Shown here: one piece after another, positions 19,296 to 31,291 of the stretch
How positions within the stretch are numbered: position 1 is the stretch's first letter
Layout: every line of letters begins with the position of its first letter
Source: Pogonophryne albipinna
Taxonomy: Eukaryota > Chordata > Actinopteri > Perciformes > Artedidraconidae
Direction: 5' to 3'
Length of the DNA stretch: 64,000 bases
Assembly (NCBI GenBank): GCA_028583405.1
Contig: CM053260.1
Location: 19,360,813-19,424,812 of the forward strand
Made by a program: the position numbers and the translations under genes
The notes under the pieces: model-generated
The model's input: only the letters and a program-made list of their open reading frames with translations
What the model was told of the DNA's origin: nothing
Databases searched by the model: none

Positions 19296-22200
19296 TCTGG
19301 CTTGAAGGGTTGCCTTCTCTCTTAAAAGGCATACATTTCTCCAATTTTACTGACAGTTTTCAATTCTTGTATACAACCTATTTCTGTAATGATATTTTCC
19401 GTCTATGCGTGTCTTTAGCATGTTATAAATAGTTTACTCTTGGAGTGTTGCTGTTATTCAGAGAAAACCAGTCCAAATATTTTAGTATTTACTGCAGGGT
19501 AGCACGCTTGACCATTAATTCAAACCCCATCCAATAAACAGACATGAACACAAACACATACTCACAAGAATATTTCAGATATTGATATTTTGTGTTTTCC
19601 TATTCAGGTCACATATCATGTGTGTGCTGTTGGAGCTATAAGTTGAATGCCAATGAGAGTGTGTGAGCCTTCCTGACATCCTTGGCATCTCCAAGGTCAG
19701 AATCTGAATCCGCACTCGCTCCAGTCAGTGTGTTTCCATCAAGCCTTTTCTTGAATGTGGATCCATGACATGTCTAACTATTTGTTTCTGTCACTCAAAC
19801 AAGTCGCCTTTAAATCAATGATCTCAAACAAACATACCTTTAATTCACTAAGGTGACATTCTGTTCAATTGATATTTTCCCTGGAACATCTTGTGGAGGA
19901 CACATTCATCCCCTGCAGGATTTAAATGACCCGTAAAGGTTTAAGGTTTCTCGTCTCTCCCTTTTCGAGAACAGAACTAAAGGATTTACCTGTGGCTTTA
20001 TTTGTGACCATTTCAGTCACTTCACAAAACTGACAGATGTTCACAGGCATTTATGAAAGGAGCCATGGTCTACACTTCTCCCTCTGGCTCTCTTTAGGTC
20101 ACATTCGTAGCCTGGTGTACTTTAAGTCAAGCGGGGCAAACTTGATTCGGTGTTTTTACAAGCTGAAGCCTCCTGCTCGGTTTGTTTTGGAGCGGAGGAG
20201 ACCTAATGAGATACTGTAGGATGTTGTTAGGATATTTAGTTTTTAGAGAAACAAGCTAAGCATAAGTTAGCCTTTCGCCATTAGCTGCTCCGCCCTGTGT
20301 CCATGCAGGGGGAAAACCCTGGTTGTGAAAGTGGAACCTCTTTATTCATTTTGAGAGGATGAGTTTTATGTATATAATTCCAGCTTCCAGTTAAAACATC
20401 CTTGATGATGAACAATGAAGAAATGCTAATTGTGAAAAGCTGATCAAATTATATATTCTGTAACATCATTTTTTCCCCTAATTGTTTTGATTGAGATCCC
20501 TCGAGTGGCATATGTTGGATGATGTGATGTTTTTTCTGCAATGGCATCTTTGCAATCTCAATTGTCATCCATTGTGACCAACATGATATCAAGCTGAGCA
20601 TTGCCTTTGAACTGGAAGGAAATACACTTTTTACAGCTGAAATCTCTAGTCAATAGGAGGTGTTTTATTCAAAATAATAGATTTTGGGTTACTTATCTGC
20701 ACATTTATGGTCTAAAAAATAGCAAATCAATAATGATGTGCACAGTGGATATTTATATAAGTGACTTTCATTGTAAATACTTTACATCTCCAACTGTAAA
20801 ATACTATAAAACAGCATCATATCATAATTTAGAAGACAAAGTGAAGGGATTTAATTGCTGCAGTAAACAGTAAGCAATGTAAATTGATGTCTGAAAGGTA
20901 AATACTGCACTGTCATATAACTGAGCTATAAAATAAAAGATGAGAAGAAAAATCGAACTCAAAAGACTATATGTACTTAATGTTATTTCTACAATATTGG
21001 GACGTTCGGTAAGTAAGCACATCTCTTCTTGAACTAAACAGCAGAGAGGCTGCAGTGATGATGTGGTGATTTGTGATGATGGGACAAATCCTGTACTGTG
21101 TCCACAAACACTCAGTAATGAGTAAAGTGCTGACAGTATGAAAGCAGCCGAGACGATGATACTTGGAATAATTCCTGGTTCACAGCTAGACGGCTTACAT
21201 TTCAATCAAACTCATTTGGAGGCTTCATCTCAAACAAAACACAACATAAATTGCATTAAACAAACAACAAAATTACCTGCATTTCTAACTTATGCATATC
21301 CTTATACTTTCCAGCTTTGCCTACAATTTTGTAGATATTGACGGATAGCAATAATACAACAATTCATGTTATAACACTATTGTTCAATGCACTTTAATTG
21401 CTTTAGAAAATACTTAGAGCTGCCCTTTCAGCAACACATAACCACCCACTCAGGGTGTGCTAAGAAAGATATCTGCCACCAGTGAAGAAACTAAGTCTTC
21501 ACTGGTGGCAGATCCTTCTCTTACAAGAAAGAGAAATGCTATTAAAAAGACCCATGAAAACTGCATTCCACCCAAGAGTGCTGAAAATGGGAAGGAAAAG
21601 AGTTTGATGCCACCAAATAATGAGGAGAAATATGCATGCTGGCAACTCCGACTAATTAGTGTGGAACACCAGGATTATGAGTGATATAAAATGCATTAAG
21701 TGCCAGCAGAGTCATTTGTGATGTAAGACAGTTTGCAACTTTAAGGCCTGCCTGTTGGGACCTGGTGGGGAATAAATGGAATTCATGTTTGCATACATTA
21801 CTGTTGTAAAGTTTTAACAGCAGAGTGCTGAGCTGATTACACATTGGCTGCTACAAGAGAGCAGCCATTAGCATTGTTCTGCAGCTGTCAGAGACTCTAA
21901 TCCAAAAGCCAGCAGTCAGGCTGATACTTGTGCATCGGGTCCTCAGAGAGGCATTGCCAACAACATTACTGTCTGCAGCAGGTCATTGAATGTGCCACAC
22001 AAAGCTTTAAGTTCTTGGCCTTGAAAGATGGCCGTGATCAATAAGGTGTCACCTGGTCGTTTAGGGGGGTTGGAGATCCGAATGTGAGAGCCTGAACTTC
22101 TGGGAAGCCTTCTCCTCTCTTGCTGTTTTGTGTTACTGCGGCTCTGTGTGGACATTTGCTGCCGCATACATTATCCCTGTGAAATATCCAGTGACAAATG

Positions 22201-24666
22201 GATTCTCAATCCTTGTTATTTGTATAAAGCCACAGATGAAGTCCACAATAGCTTTGACCTTGTGTCATGCTCAACCCCACGCCCCCACCCACTCTCTCGC
22301 CGACAGATTCCCTGCTTTTTTGTTTACCACACTCAACTTGAGGATTTACTGCAGGGGCAAAGAGTAATTGTGCATATAATGTCAAGGACTGTTGTCAGTA
22401 TCCATACATCATGCCCAGATATGGTACACATGGCTATGTTAAATATACATGCCCCCATGAAATATACATGACTGTGGCATGCATATAAAGCCCATGGCTC
22501 TAGCTTGAATGATTAGAAACCCTCTCACCCTGGAATTCAAATATCTCCTACTGAACCACGATGATAACATTTGTGACTGTAATCTTCTATTTCCCCTATT
22601 TTCAGGCTACAGGTTTATGTCTGATAACATATATGGAAAATACGTTTTTTTATGATCATCTTAAAATGCAGTACAATTCATTGCTTTTTCTGAGCCATTT
22701 GTAGGAATTGATTTAAGATTTCATTAAAAAAGAGAACAATTCAGTAAAATGCCAATCTTGCAGTAGACAATGTGTGAAGACAAACGGCAGCGGCTTCTAG
22801 AATTTAAATATAATTCTGACATTGAATCAAGCTAGATCACTTTTTAATCTTCTGCTCTCCACAATAAAACATGATTTGTTACTTATTTTTCTATCATTTC
22901 AGTAATTATCTCAGTAACAGACACTGAGAGCACAAAAGGGTTAATCTGTTGAGGAGAAGACAGCACACGTGAAACCGGGAGAGTGTTCGTGAGGAAAGGG
23001 TTCCCTATTATCAGGGGATGAGAGTGCTAATAAAACACAGGAGCTGCCGGGGTCCAGAGGTCAGATGCACATGTAATGAATGGAGAAATTTAACTCATCC
23101 AATTATAGGTAGCCAAGGCAAAAATCCATATCGTTACTCTGGGCAGTGCGCCCAAATGCAAAACTAATAATGCCAAGCAAAGCCCCAGCTTTGTGTAATG
23201 TCAGTGTGTGAGTGTGATGTATGAGCGTGTGTGTGTGTGTATACTTACGTGTACAATGGGTGTGTTCACTACAAACAATTTACAATGAAGTGAGAGTGAG
23301 CAGGATGTGTGTAGCGGGGAGGTGAAGGTGTTTTATAGTGTATTTTCGTTTGTCTGCATACGAGTGCGTACACACTGACACGTGTATTTGTGAGTTCAAT
23401 TTTCTGCAGCAGCTGCTTATTATAGCGTTTTACTTGGAGATGCTTGAATTTCCCTGCAGTATGCTACCAACTAAACCAAGAGGTCAATAAGCAGGAGTGT
23501 AATAGCAGCTGATGTTGTCGTGTTTCTATATCGGGAGCTTTTTTGTGTTCGTTAGCTTGTGGATTATGTCGATAAAAAACATTGAATCTAACCACAGATT
23601 GTACAATATGTGCAGAACAAGGAAATATTATGCTAATTCAGTGTTTGGTTATTGATCCCTCTGTCTTCAGGCACATACATTTGACATTAATCTTGCTTTT
23701 AACTGTCAGGATTAAAAATAAAATGCTAATCCAGTTCATGCAAATATACGTTAGCAATTAGGTTTGGCTGGATGTGAACGTTGTACCTCCGGAATACAAA
23801 CACAGTTAGAGATGTGCACAGACCTTTGACTTAATGACCACCCATGTAAACAAAGACTCAAAAAGGGCAAGCTCGTTATTGAGGAGACTGCTTTGATTAA
23901 ACAAGTAGCACGTTGATTAAATGATTAGAAGAAAAGGGGGAAGAGAGAGGGATTTAAATCCCAGTCAGATACCAATTTTTCCCAGTTTTATTTAGATTTT
24001 TAAAAATTGGGAACCATACCCCCTTGGAGGCAAAGTCATTAGGCCTTATACATAACCATCGCTGCCACATTAAAATCACATTACACAACAACGATAATCA
24101 TTGCATTCAATTACACATGGCAATAAATACGCGACGCCATCTCCAGTAAATCCATTAGCCTGGGAGACACACACAACACACACACACACACGTGAACCAA
24201 CAGGGGCAGAAGACGGCATTAGGAGATCTCAGTGTATGGACCGTGTTTTCACAGATAGTTCTCAGCAGTGCTGTCAGTGACACCAGTTGTTTACACTCTC
24301 TGAACAGAGCATAAGGGGGTGTCACCGAGATGTTTACAGTCACATTATGCATTCATGGCACATACCATTTTATAGCACTTTCTTTCTCATAAGGCGCAAC
24401 ACAGAGGAGAGTGTCAGAGATGGAATAACAAAAGAAAAGACCAGATTTGACAAAGGTCAACAGATGGAATTTAAACGGCATATACAATGGGCTTCAATCC
24501 ACTGATCCCCCAGGAATACATCAGATAGGTATCATTTACTGCAGCTCCACAACACATTTCTGCTACATTACTCTTTAAAGAATTATGCAGCTGGCAATAC
24601 TGCATCTCATCAGTCATGTACAGTAAGCCCCCCCAGTGTTTCCAAGTGGTATTATTGTTGGCGCCG
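19296..24666. other. Intergenic DNA, no gene seen
   Basis: It contains the perfect hairpin at 21471 and short TG or CA runs near 23230 and 24175. I see no coding exon. Confidence 0.55.
21471..21513. repeat. Perfect hairpin: 17-bp arms, 9-nt loop
   Basis: Arms 21471-21487 (ATCTGCCACCAGTGAAG) and 21497-21513 are exact reverse complements around the loop AAACTAAGT. The flanking AGAAAGA and TCTTCTCTT-like bases extend the pairing imperfectly. Confidence 0.93.
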
Positions 24667-25050
24667 CTAGGCAAGGCAAGGCAATTTTATTTATATAGCA
24701 CTTTTCAGCACGTTAAAAGCAAAAGACATTTAAGAACAAATACAGCATAAATACATTATTACAAAGGCATTTAAAAACAGGCATAATAAGCAAAGGTAAT
24801 GAAATAAATTAAATAAATAAACACAGCAGGTACAGAATACATGACTAAAAAGGCATAGGCCTACTGTAGTGTGAGTATGGGCAGCTCAATTAAAAGCAGC
24901 GGCAAATAGGTGCGTTTTTAGTCGGGATTTAAAAATAGGAAGTGTTTCGGCGGTCGTGCATGATTTAGGCAGTTTGTTCCAAATTGTTGGGGCATAATAA
25001 TTAAAAGCTGCTTTTCCATGTTTAGTGGTTATTCTCGGAACAGAGAGCAG
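24667..25050 (+). repeat. Teleost interspersed repeat beginning AAGGCAAGGCAATTTTATTT
   Basis: The ATTTATATAGCACTTTTCA stretch, a purine/A-rich middle, and the later GCAGTTTGTTCCAAAT and GCTGCTTTTCCATGTTTAGT blocks follow the order of a very common fish repeat. No coding capacity. The class is unknown to me. Confidence 0.6.
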
Positions 25051-25949
25051 ACCCGAGCCGCTGTCACAAAGACAACAGGATTGCTTTCTGTTTCCCTCAG
25101 AGCCTAGCAGCTACAAACAACACAGGATATGAATCTGTTTTACCTCTTTTTTTATCACTCTCCCTCTTTGCCTTCATTGCCTCCTCGGTCATCAGTGCTC
25201 TTTTTCTTTTGCCGTGTTGAGTTTCCACAGTTACTCCGCAGTTTGCCATTTACCATTTACTCTGGGGATAGCTAGCAATAGCTACCAGGAAAACAAAGGC
25301 ACTTTCCCCTTTCTGTTTTGGTTGGTGAATGCTTTGAGCTGTAAATCGAGCATTGATTTAACTGGAAGATCATATCTGGTGGCAGACAGAATTGAATAAT
25401 GAAAACTAGGCTTTGGGAACAAATCATAACGCTGATGGTGTAATAATTCTATAGCCATAATGAAATGATACAGCAAACAAATGTGTCCTTTGCCATAAGA
25501 CATAAGAGGGTATTTTTGTTAATGTAGCTTCTTCTATGATTTTGAGAATTAGCATTTTTTCTGGGCGGAGGTAACCTTTTAAAAACATGCTGCTGTGGAT
25601 GGGATTTTCTCCAATAATTCAGGAGGTAAAACCCAGGTTACACAAATACCTGTGTACTGCGCCTACGATTTTCAAATAGGAAAACCACACTGAGGAGAAT
25701 TCAAATGATATATACAGTATGTGCAGTACATCTATCACTCAAATAACTACCTTTAAAAAACATGTGGTTGTGTATAAAAACCTATAGTCTCAATTAATGA
25801 ATGGAAGTGTAACAGAGTGATGCAAGGCGAACATTCACAGCAGGGAGTGCATTTTAGTGCCATTAGCAAGAAGAAACTGAAGCGCTCAGACCGGGAAAGC
25901 CTAACAAGAGATTCCTTTTGAACATTCTATATTGGAAACATGCTGGCAA

Positions 25950-26121
<172 letters not shown>

Positions 26122-27204
26122 CTCTGCTTGGTGCATTTCATTTTCATATCTCCTGCCCTGCTGAACCACTCGATATTCTTCCTCCTCCCCCTCGCCTTAA
26201 CAAAGCTCATCCTACACCGCTCCACCTCTCCCTCTCTGCCTTCAGCCCGCCTCTCTCCCCCTCTTTGCTTGATGGCAGCCTCATTTGTAATGAACTGTTA
26301 TGTGGGGGATTGATTGCGGACAGCTTAGCATTGACCAGCTTCATTATGGAGTCCCTTCAAAGTGGGATTCTGGGCCTGCCAATACTCCTGAGTTTATTTC
26401 AGTGAAGGGATCAATAGCTAGCGCATTAAAAGCTTTATTTGGGCTTTGTCCGCCCCTCGAGTACCTTTGCCCTGGTTGCTCTGTAGATCTTTCTGGTACC
26501 ACCATGATAGCTGCTTCGACCTTTCAGGGGTGAGAAGGCGGCGTGACCATTGGGGGCTTATGCTGCATTATGTAGCAGGTGTGGAATCTCAAGAGTGGGA
26601 GAACATGAAATAAATTAATATGAGCAAACAGTTTGCTTGTCTTCATGAGCAGTGTTTAGTGTACTATCTTTTGTGGATATTCTTGGGATTTTTCTCCACC
26701 TATCCAGATGTTGTGATTTGTGACAGTTAGTCACTGCACTGCAGACACCCTGCAATGTTTCCACTCTACCAGTGGAGTACAACAGTAGCAGCGATGGCAC
26801 CCTGTTTCAAAGCTTTCTCCACAAACAGCATGCTACAGCGCTTCTCTATGAAAGCATTTACACATCGAGGAGTCCGGGGACTTTCCCTTCGAGATGCACT
26901 CGCAAATACAGACGCACATCCACGCACACAGACGCACAGACACTCACACACACGGGGTGGCCCTCTGATGAGATATCATTTTGTCATTTAGCATGCTGTG
27001 TTACAAGATGTATCTCCCCCGCCAAAGCCTCAGCAGCAGACTCAGCTCTGTCCTTGTCTGGTGTTTCCCTCAAGGCTACACACACCGCCGAGGAGCCGCA
27101 CACCCTGGGTGATGGAAAGAGCATGGCTGCCACATTATAAATGACTTCAAGAATCTCTCCTTCTTCGCCGACTGCTCTCTTACTTGTGCTCTTGCTTTGT
27201 TTCG

Positions 27205-27225
27205 CTCTCTCTCTCTCTCTCTCTC
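27205..27225. repeat. (CT)n microsatellite
   Basis: About 21 bp of alternating CT. Confidence 0.9.
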
Positions 27226-29875
27226 AAAGACACATACCAGTTGCCAGCTGAGACCATTACACAGATATTCTTTGCGGGTGCCACATGGTCAGAAATGACC
27301 TTGCCCTGCAGCTTTTGTTCTTCACCTCTCTTGACTCTCTGAAATAGATCTAACCAATGGAATTCCAGGTTATCCTTTTCCTTTGCTCCACGCTATGAAA
27401 ATAATCCTCACACAGCAGTATGGTGTCAGCCTCCATGACTGGTTATTCTCTCATTATGAGCTCTTCTTTCGCCCCCTGTAAAGTAATATTCTTTAGAAAG
27501 TCAGATATTGTGCTGCCTAAATCCTACTGTACCTTACCGACTCCACGGTCGGTCCCACTGTGCTTCGACAGAACTAATGGCCTGCAGACTCAGCACTGGG
27601 GCGGCAGAAAAATGGATACAAACTCACAAACCTAACCCACTGCTACTCTGGACAGTGGTGGTGACACTTAAATAATAAGCAGTTCTTAGCGCTTTAAAGT
27701 TATTTTTTCCTGGCCGTGTGGGGTTTGGGTCAACTCATTAGTATTGCAGAAAACAAAGAAAAACACACACAGATCCACACACACAGGCACATGAATCTGT
27801 TAAGAAAGCAGGGTATTATTTTCGTGCCTTGAATCTCTCATTGCACGTTAAATAAAAACATTAGAGAATCCATTACCTTACAATGATTTAGTAATAACAA
27901 ATTTCCTGTTGTTTGTTTACACAAGTGAATTTGATTAGCTGGAAAATGGAGACAAATATGAATTTCTCTGTAACCAGAATAACAATATTTAACTACAATA
28001 CTTCCGTGGATCCTGCACTCCAATCCTGTCACTGTCAATTGCTTTTAAATCATTACAAAGGCCACTGTATTACCTGAAGTCCCCACAAAGGATCCTCCAC
28101 TGAGCTTAGAAGTGTATATCAAAAGGAAGCTATCCTTGGGAAGACTATATTGAAAGCACAGAAGAGAAAAGATCACAAAGATAAAGCAACAATGTGCAAC
28201 AGTGTGCCGGAGGGCAGCCAGTGGGGCTTAGTTGTTAATGGTTCCTTCATGCTTGACACATTTCAAAACAAAACAACTAATGTTCCCCAGATCAGGCCAG
28301 CAGGACAACATTAGCGAGGAAAGATCTAACAGTCAGATAGGAGAAGAGATGAATTACAATATGCCTTAATCACACACTGTGATGAGACACAAGAGTGGAT
28401 CAAAAACAATGATTTGTGAGGCTACCGAAGGGTATCTGTGGCTCTCCGTTAACTTGAGGGTGCAGGGAATAAAATGCTTTAATAATAGCAGAATTATGAA
28501 ATAATACCACTGTGGGTTTTAATTTGAAAGCGGATAAGCAGTAAACCTGTAGAGTGAATTTGATGAGGAGAACCATCTGTCCAACAATAACCAGCAGGCC
28601 ATCGCTACACAGTTCAGTGAAGTGCTGCTGAAATAAAAGAAGGGGAAAAACCCTGAATGGGGCTGAGATTAGGAGACTGTTGTTGGCCATAAGATAAGCG
28701 CTTTGGAAGATAATCAATCTTTTAAAGTGTGTTTAATGAATTCAGAACTATACATACTTGATAGGCTGAAATAATTTAACACAAATTGGCCGTTTTCCGG
28801 ACTGGAGAAATGTCAATATTCATAAGCAGTCTGTTATTGCTCTTCTTATAAGATCTCCAGATGGGAGGAGGGCTGTCAAAACACCCTCACGTCAAGATGA
28901 AACAGAGAAAAGATATCTATTCAATTCTGACGTTTCATTAATGAATAATTTTCCCCATGCATAAATATTAATAGATAAAATTAATTAGTTAAATCATTGA
29001 TGTGGAGGAAAATCAACAGGGAACCCCCACCGCTCAACTTTGTGCATTCTGATCTCGTTTAATTATATTCCCTACTAATTAATTTGAGCAATTTAACATG
29101 CAGGTTCAGTGCTTCATTACCTCCAACCTGTGTACAGTAACTTATCTCCCAATAAACATTCAGTACATTTGATTCCAATATTTGAGGTAGGCCTATACAT
29201 ATGGTTTGCTGCTACAATTTTTTTAATCGTTACCATCAATAATTACCACAATTTAATTTGAAAATGTGCCACTGGTAGGCAAAATTAATATGTGATAGTG
29301 CGAATCACTGAAAAGATGTAAATCTCAATGTAACCAATATCTTAATTTTCTTTTGCTGTTTTTCAAAAAGGTAGCTTTCAATGTCACTGAGCGGCTGACT
29401 GACTTTGGTGTCATATATTTTACATAGATGAGCTTAGACATGTACCAAATGAGCCGTCCTCTCGCCTAAAAATTGCTAATAGGGGGATCATTAAAGACTA
29501 CTCTGTTGACCTTTTAAAATGCTGGCTCCCAATTCCTTACTCTAAATCCCCTGCTTATTGACTTGGCAGCTTCTTTAAATGCCCCTCTTAAAGGAGCAGT
29601 GCATAGATTAATTTACATATTTTTCTCCTCCCTGTGGCTACCACTCACCTCTGACCCCAGCAGGAGCACTATGGGAAATGACTAGTGTTAATGATGTCCA
29701 CAAATGAGGCAACCCCTCATGTGTTACCTCGACACACCAACTCTGTTCCCTACAAATTTACATTTAATGAAAACTCAATTACCTTTCAAGGGAAACGTTT
29801 TTCTCCTGGAATAGGTTTCAGTTTTAAACACATGTTTCACAAATTAAAACAGAACTATAAAATAATGTAACAAAA

Positions 29876-30117
29876 CTATAGGTTACTTGCGTAACCCCAG
29901 TTCTCAGGGTAACATGAAGTGAGATGTCTCACCAGATTGATGCTTCTGTTTGCATACGCGTAGAGTCTACGCGTATGCAAACAGAAGCATCAATCTCATT
30001 ACGCCAATCCTGATTGGCTGGTGATCTTGACGTCAACGTCAGGGAATCCACCCACCCTTTAAGTAGCTTGCGCTACGTCGCAGCGTCATTCAATATAAGC
30101 ACCTCTTCTCGCTTCGC
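29876..30117 (-). repeat. Right (3') inverted terminal repeat of the DIRS element
   Basis: Positions 29969-30117 are the inverted counterpart of about 35766-35905. I count about three substitutions and one 5-bp indel. The outer part, 29876-29935, differs from the left end except for short shared blocks, and reaches about 20 bp further out. DIRS1 likewise has a right ITR longer than its left. The outer 60 bp recur inverted at 30136-30195 with two mismatches. It contains a CCAAT-type inverted motif at 30004-30017 and a CRE-like TGACGTCA at 30028-30035. Confidence 0.85.
29935..29995. repeat. 61-bp perfect palindrome inside the right ITR
   Basis: Two 30-bp arms (29935-29964 and 29966-29995) are exact reverse complements around one central base at 29965. 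The arm sequence also occurs once, without a mirrored partner, in the left ITR near 35879-35904. The palindrome is therefore specific to the right end and could form a cruciform or a very stable RNA hairpin. Confidence 0.95.
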
Positions 30118-30135
30118 CTTAGCAAGAAGGGCCGT

Positions 30136-30235
30136 CTGGTGAGACATCTCACTTCATGTTACTCTGAGAACTGGGGTTACGTAAGTAACCTATAGTTCTC
30201 ATTCATAACACTCCGTTCGATGTCTCACTATGGGA
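30136..30235 (-). repeat. Internal complementary region (ICR) of the DIRS element
   Basis: The ICR has two halves. 30193-30235 is a perfect 43-bp inverted copy of the outermost left ITR (35914-35956). 30136-30195 is a 60-bp inverted copy of the outermost right ITR (29876-29935) with two mismatches. The halves meet and overlap by the three bases TAG (30193-30195). In DIRS elements the ICR is thought to template completion of the linear ends so that a circular integration intermediate can form. The overlap marks the predicted circle junction. Confidence 0.88.
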
Positions 30236-30295
30236 TATTGAAACTCCCGTATTGCTAGACATGCTTATCTCGAAAATCTCCAAAACAACCAGAAC

Positions 30296-31291
30296 TTAAC
30301 AGGTAGAACCCTGTCTCAACACGGGGCCCAGCACTGCGCGGGCCACACTTGGAGCAGAGACATCTAGCCTGTAAAAGCGGACAAAAGTGAGCGGTGAGGA
30401 CCAGCTCGCTGCTGCACAAATGTCTTGGATGGAAACACCCTTGAACAAAGCCCAGGATGTAGCCAGTCCACGAGTAGAATGAGCACGCAGGCCCGTTGGT
30501 GCCTGCAAACCCTGACTCGTATAAGCCAGAGCAATCGCTTCCACAATCCAGTGGGAGAGCCGTTGCCTGGTAACGGGCTTGCCCTTATGAGGGTTAGCCC
30601 AGGATACAAAGAGTTGGTCATTGCATCGAAACTCTTTTGACCTGTCCATATAGATGCGTAAAGCACGAACTGGACACAGCAAATTCGGCCGCTGTTCCTC
30701 AGAGGAACACAGTGGCGGAGGAAAAGCCTCAATGTCAATGTGGGTACATGAGCCAACCACCTTAGGTACAAAGGCAGGGTTGGGCTTCAGCAACACTCTC
30801 GTTTACCACGGGGCAAACTGAGTGCATGAAGGATGTACAGAGAGCGCATGAATGTCACTGACTCGCTTGGCAGATGCCAGAGCCAGTAACAACACTGTCT
30901 TCAGTGACAGGTGTTTCATGTCAGCTTCTTCCAGGGGTTCAAATGGAGGTCGAGTGAGCCCATCTAAAACCACTGCCAAGTCCCATAAGGGCACCAGTGA
31001 CCTGGAAACAGGGAGGAGCCTGCGAGCCCCTTTCATAAAACGGCAGACCAAGGGATGTTGGCTAGCCGTCTTTCCCTCAAAGCCCACATGGCATGCAGCA
31101 ATAGCAGCCAGGTACACTTTGATCGTAGAGAAAGCTCTGTGTTTATCAATCAGGTCCTGTAGAAATGATAGAATCACCCCGATAGGACATTGAAAAGAGA
31201 TGTGTCCTTTTTGAAGGCACCACTCCTCAAACACCCTCCACTTACAGTCATAGAGGGACCTGGTGGAGGAAGCTCTTGCACTGAATAGTGT
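30296..31291 (-). pseudogene. DIRS tyrosine recombinase (integrase), interrupted by one stop
   Basis: This encodes the enzyme that would insert the circular DNA intermediate by site-specific recombination. The frame is open from 31291 and includes an N-terminal core-binding-like stretch. The first catalytic arginine is in the SAKRVSD motif. A TAA at 30803-30805 then interrupts the frame, which stays open and unshifted for another 166 codons. The second part carries HSTRG (the HxxR motif, near residues 106-109 of that part) and FVRFYRLD, whose tyrosine (about residue 142) is the expected nucleophile. The reading frame starts about 40 nt inside the end of the upstream RT frame, so it may have been made by frameshift or as a fused product. 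All catalytic residues I can check are present; the stop is the main defect. ATG starts are absent from the open stretch I inspected. Confidence 0.88.

Noticed and set aside
21457..21684. 75-codon frame across the hairpin
   Set aside because: It consists partly of the hairpin itself; no family motif and no exon signal.
30296..31291. Phage or integron integrase from bacterial contamination
   Set aside because: The recombinase sits in a DIRS order with RT and gag, and the flanks are vertebrate repeat-rich DNA.
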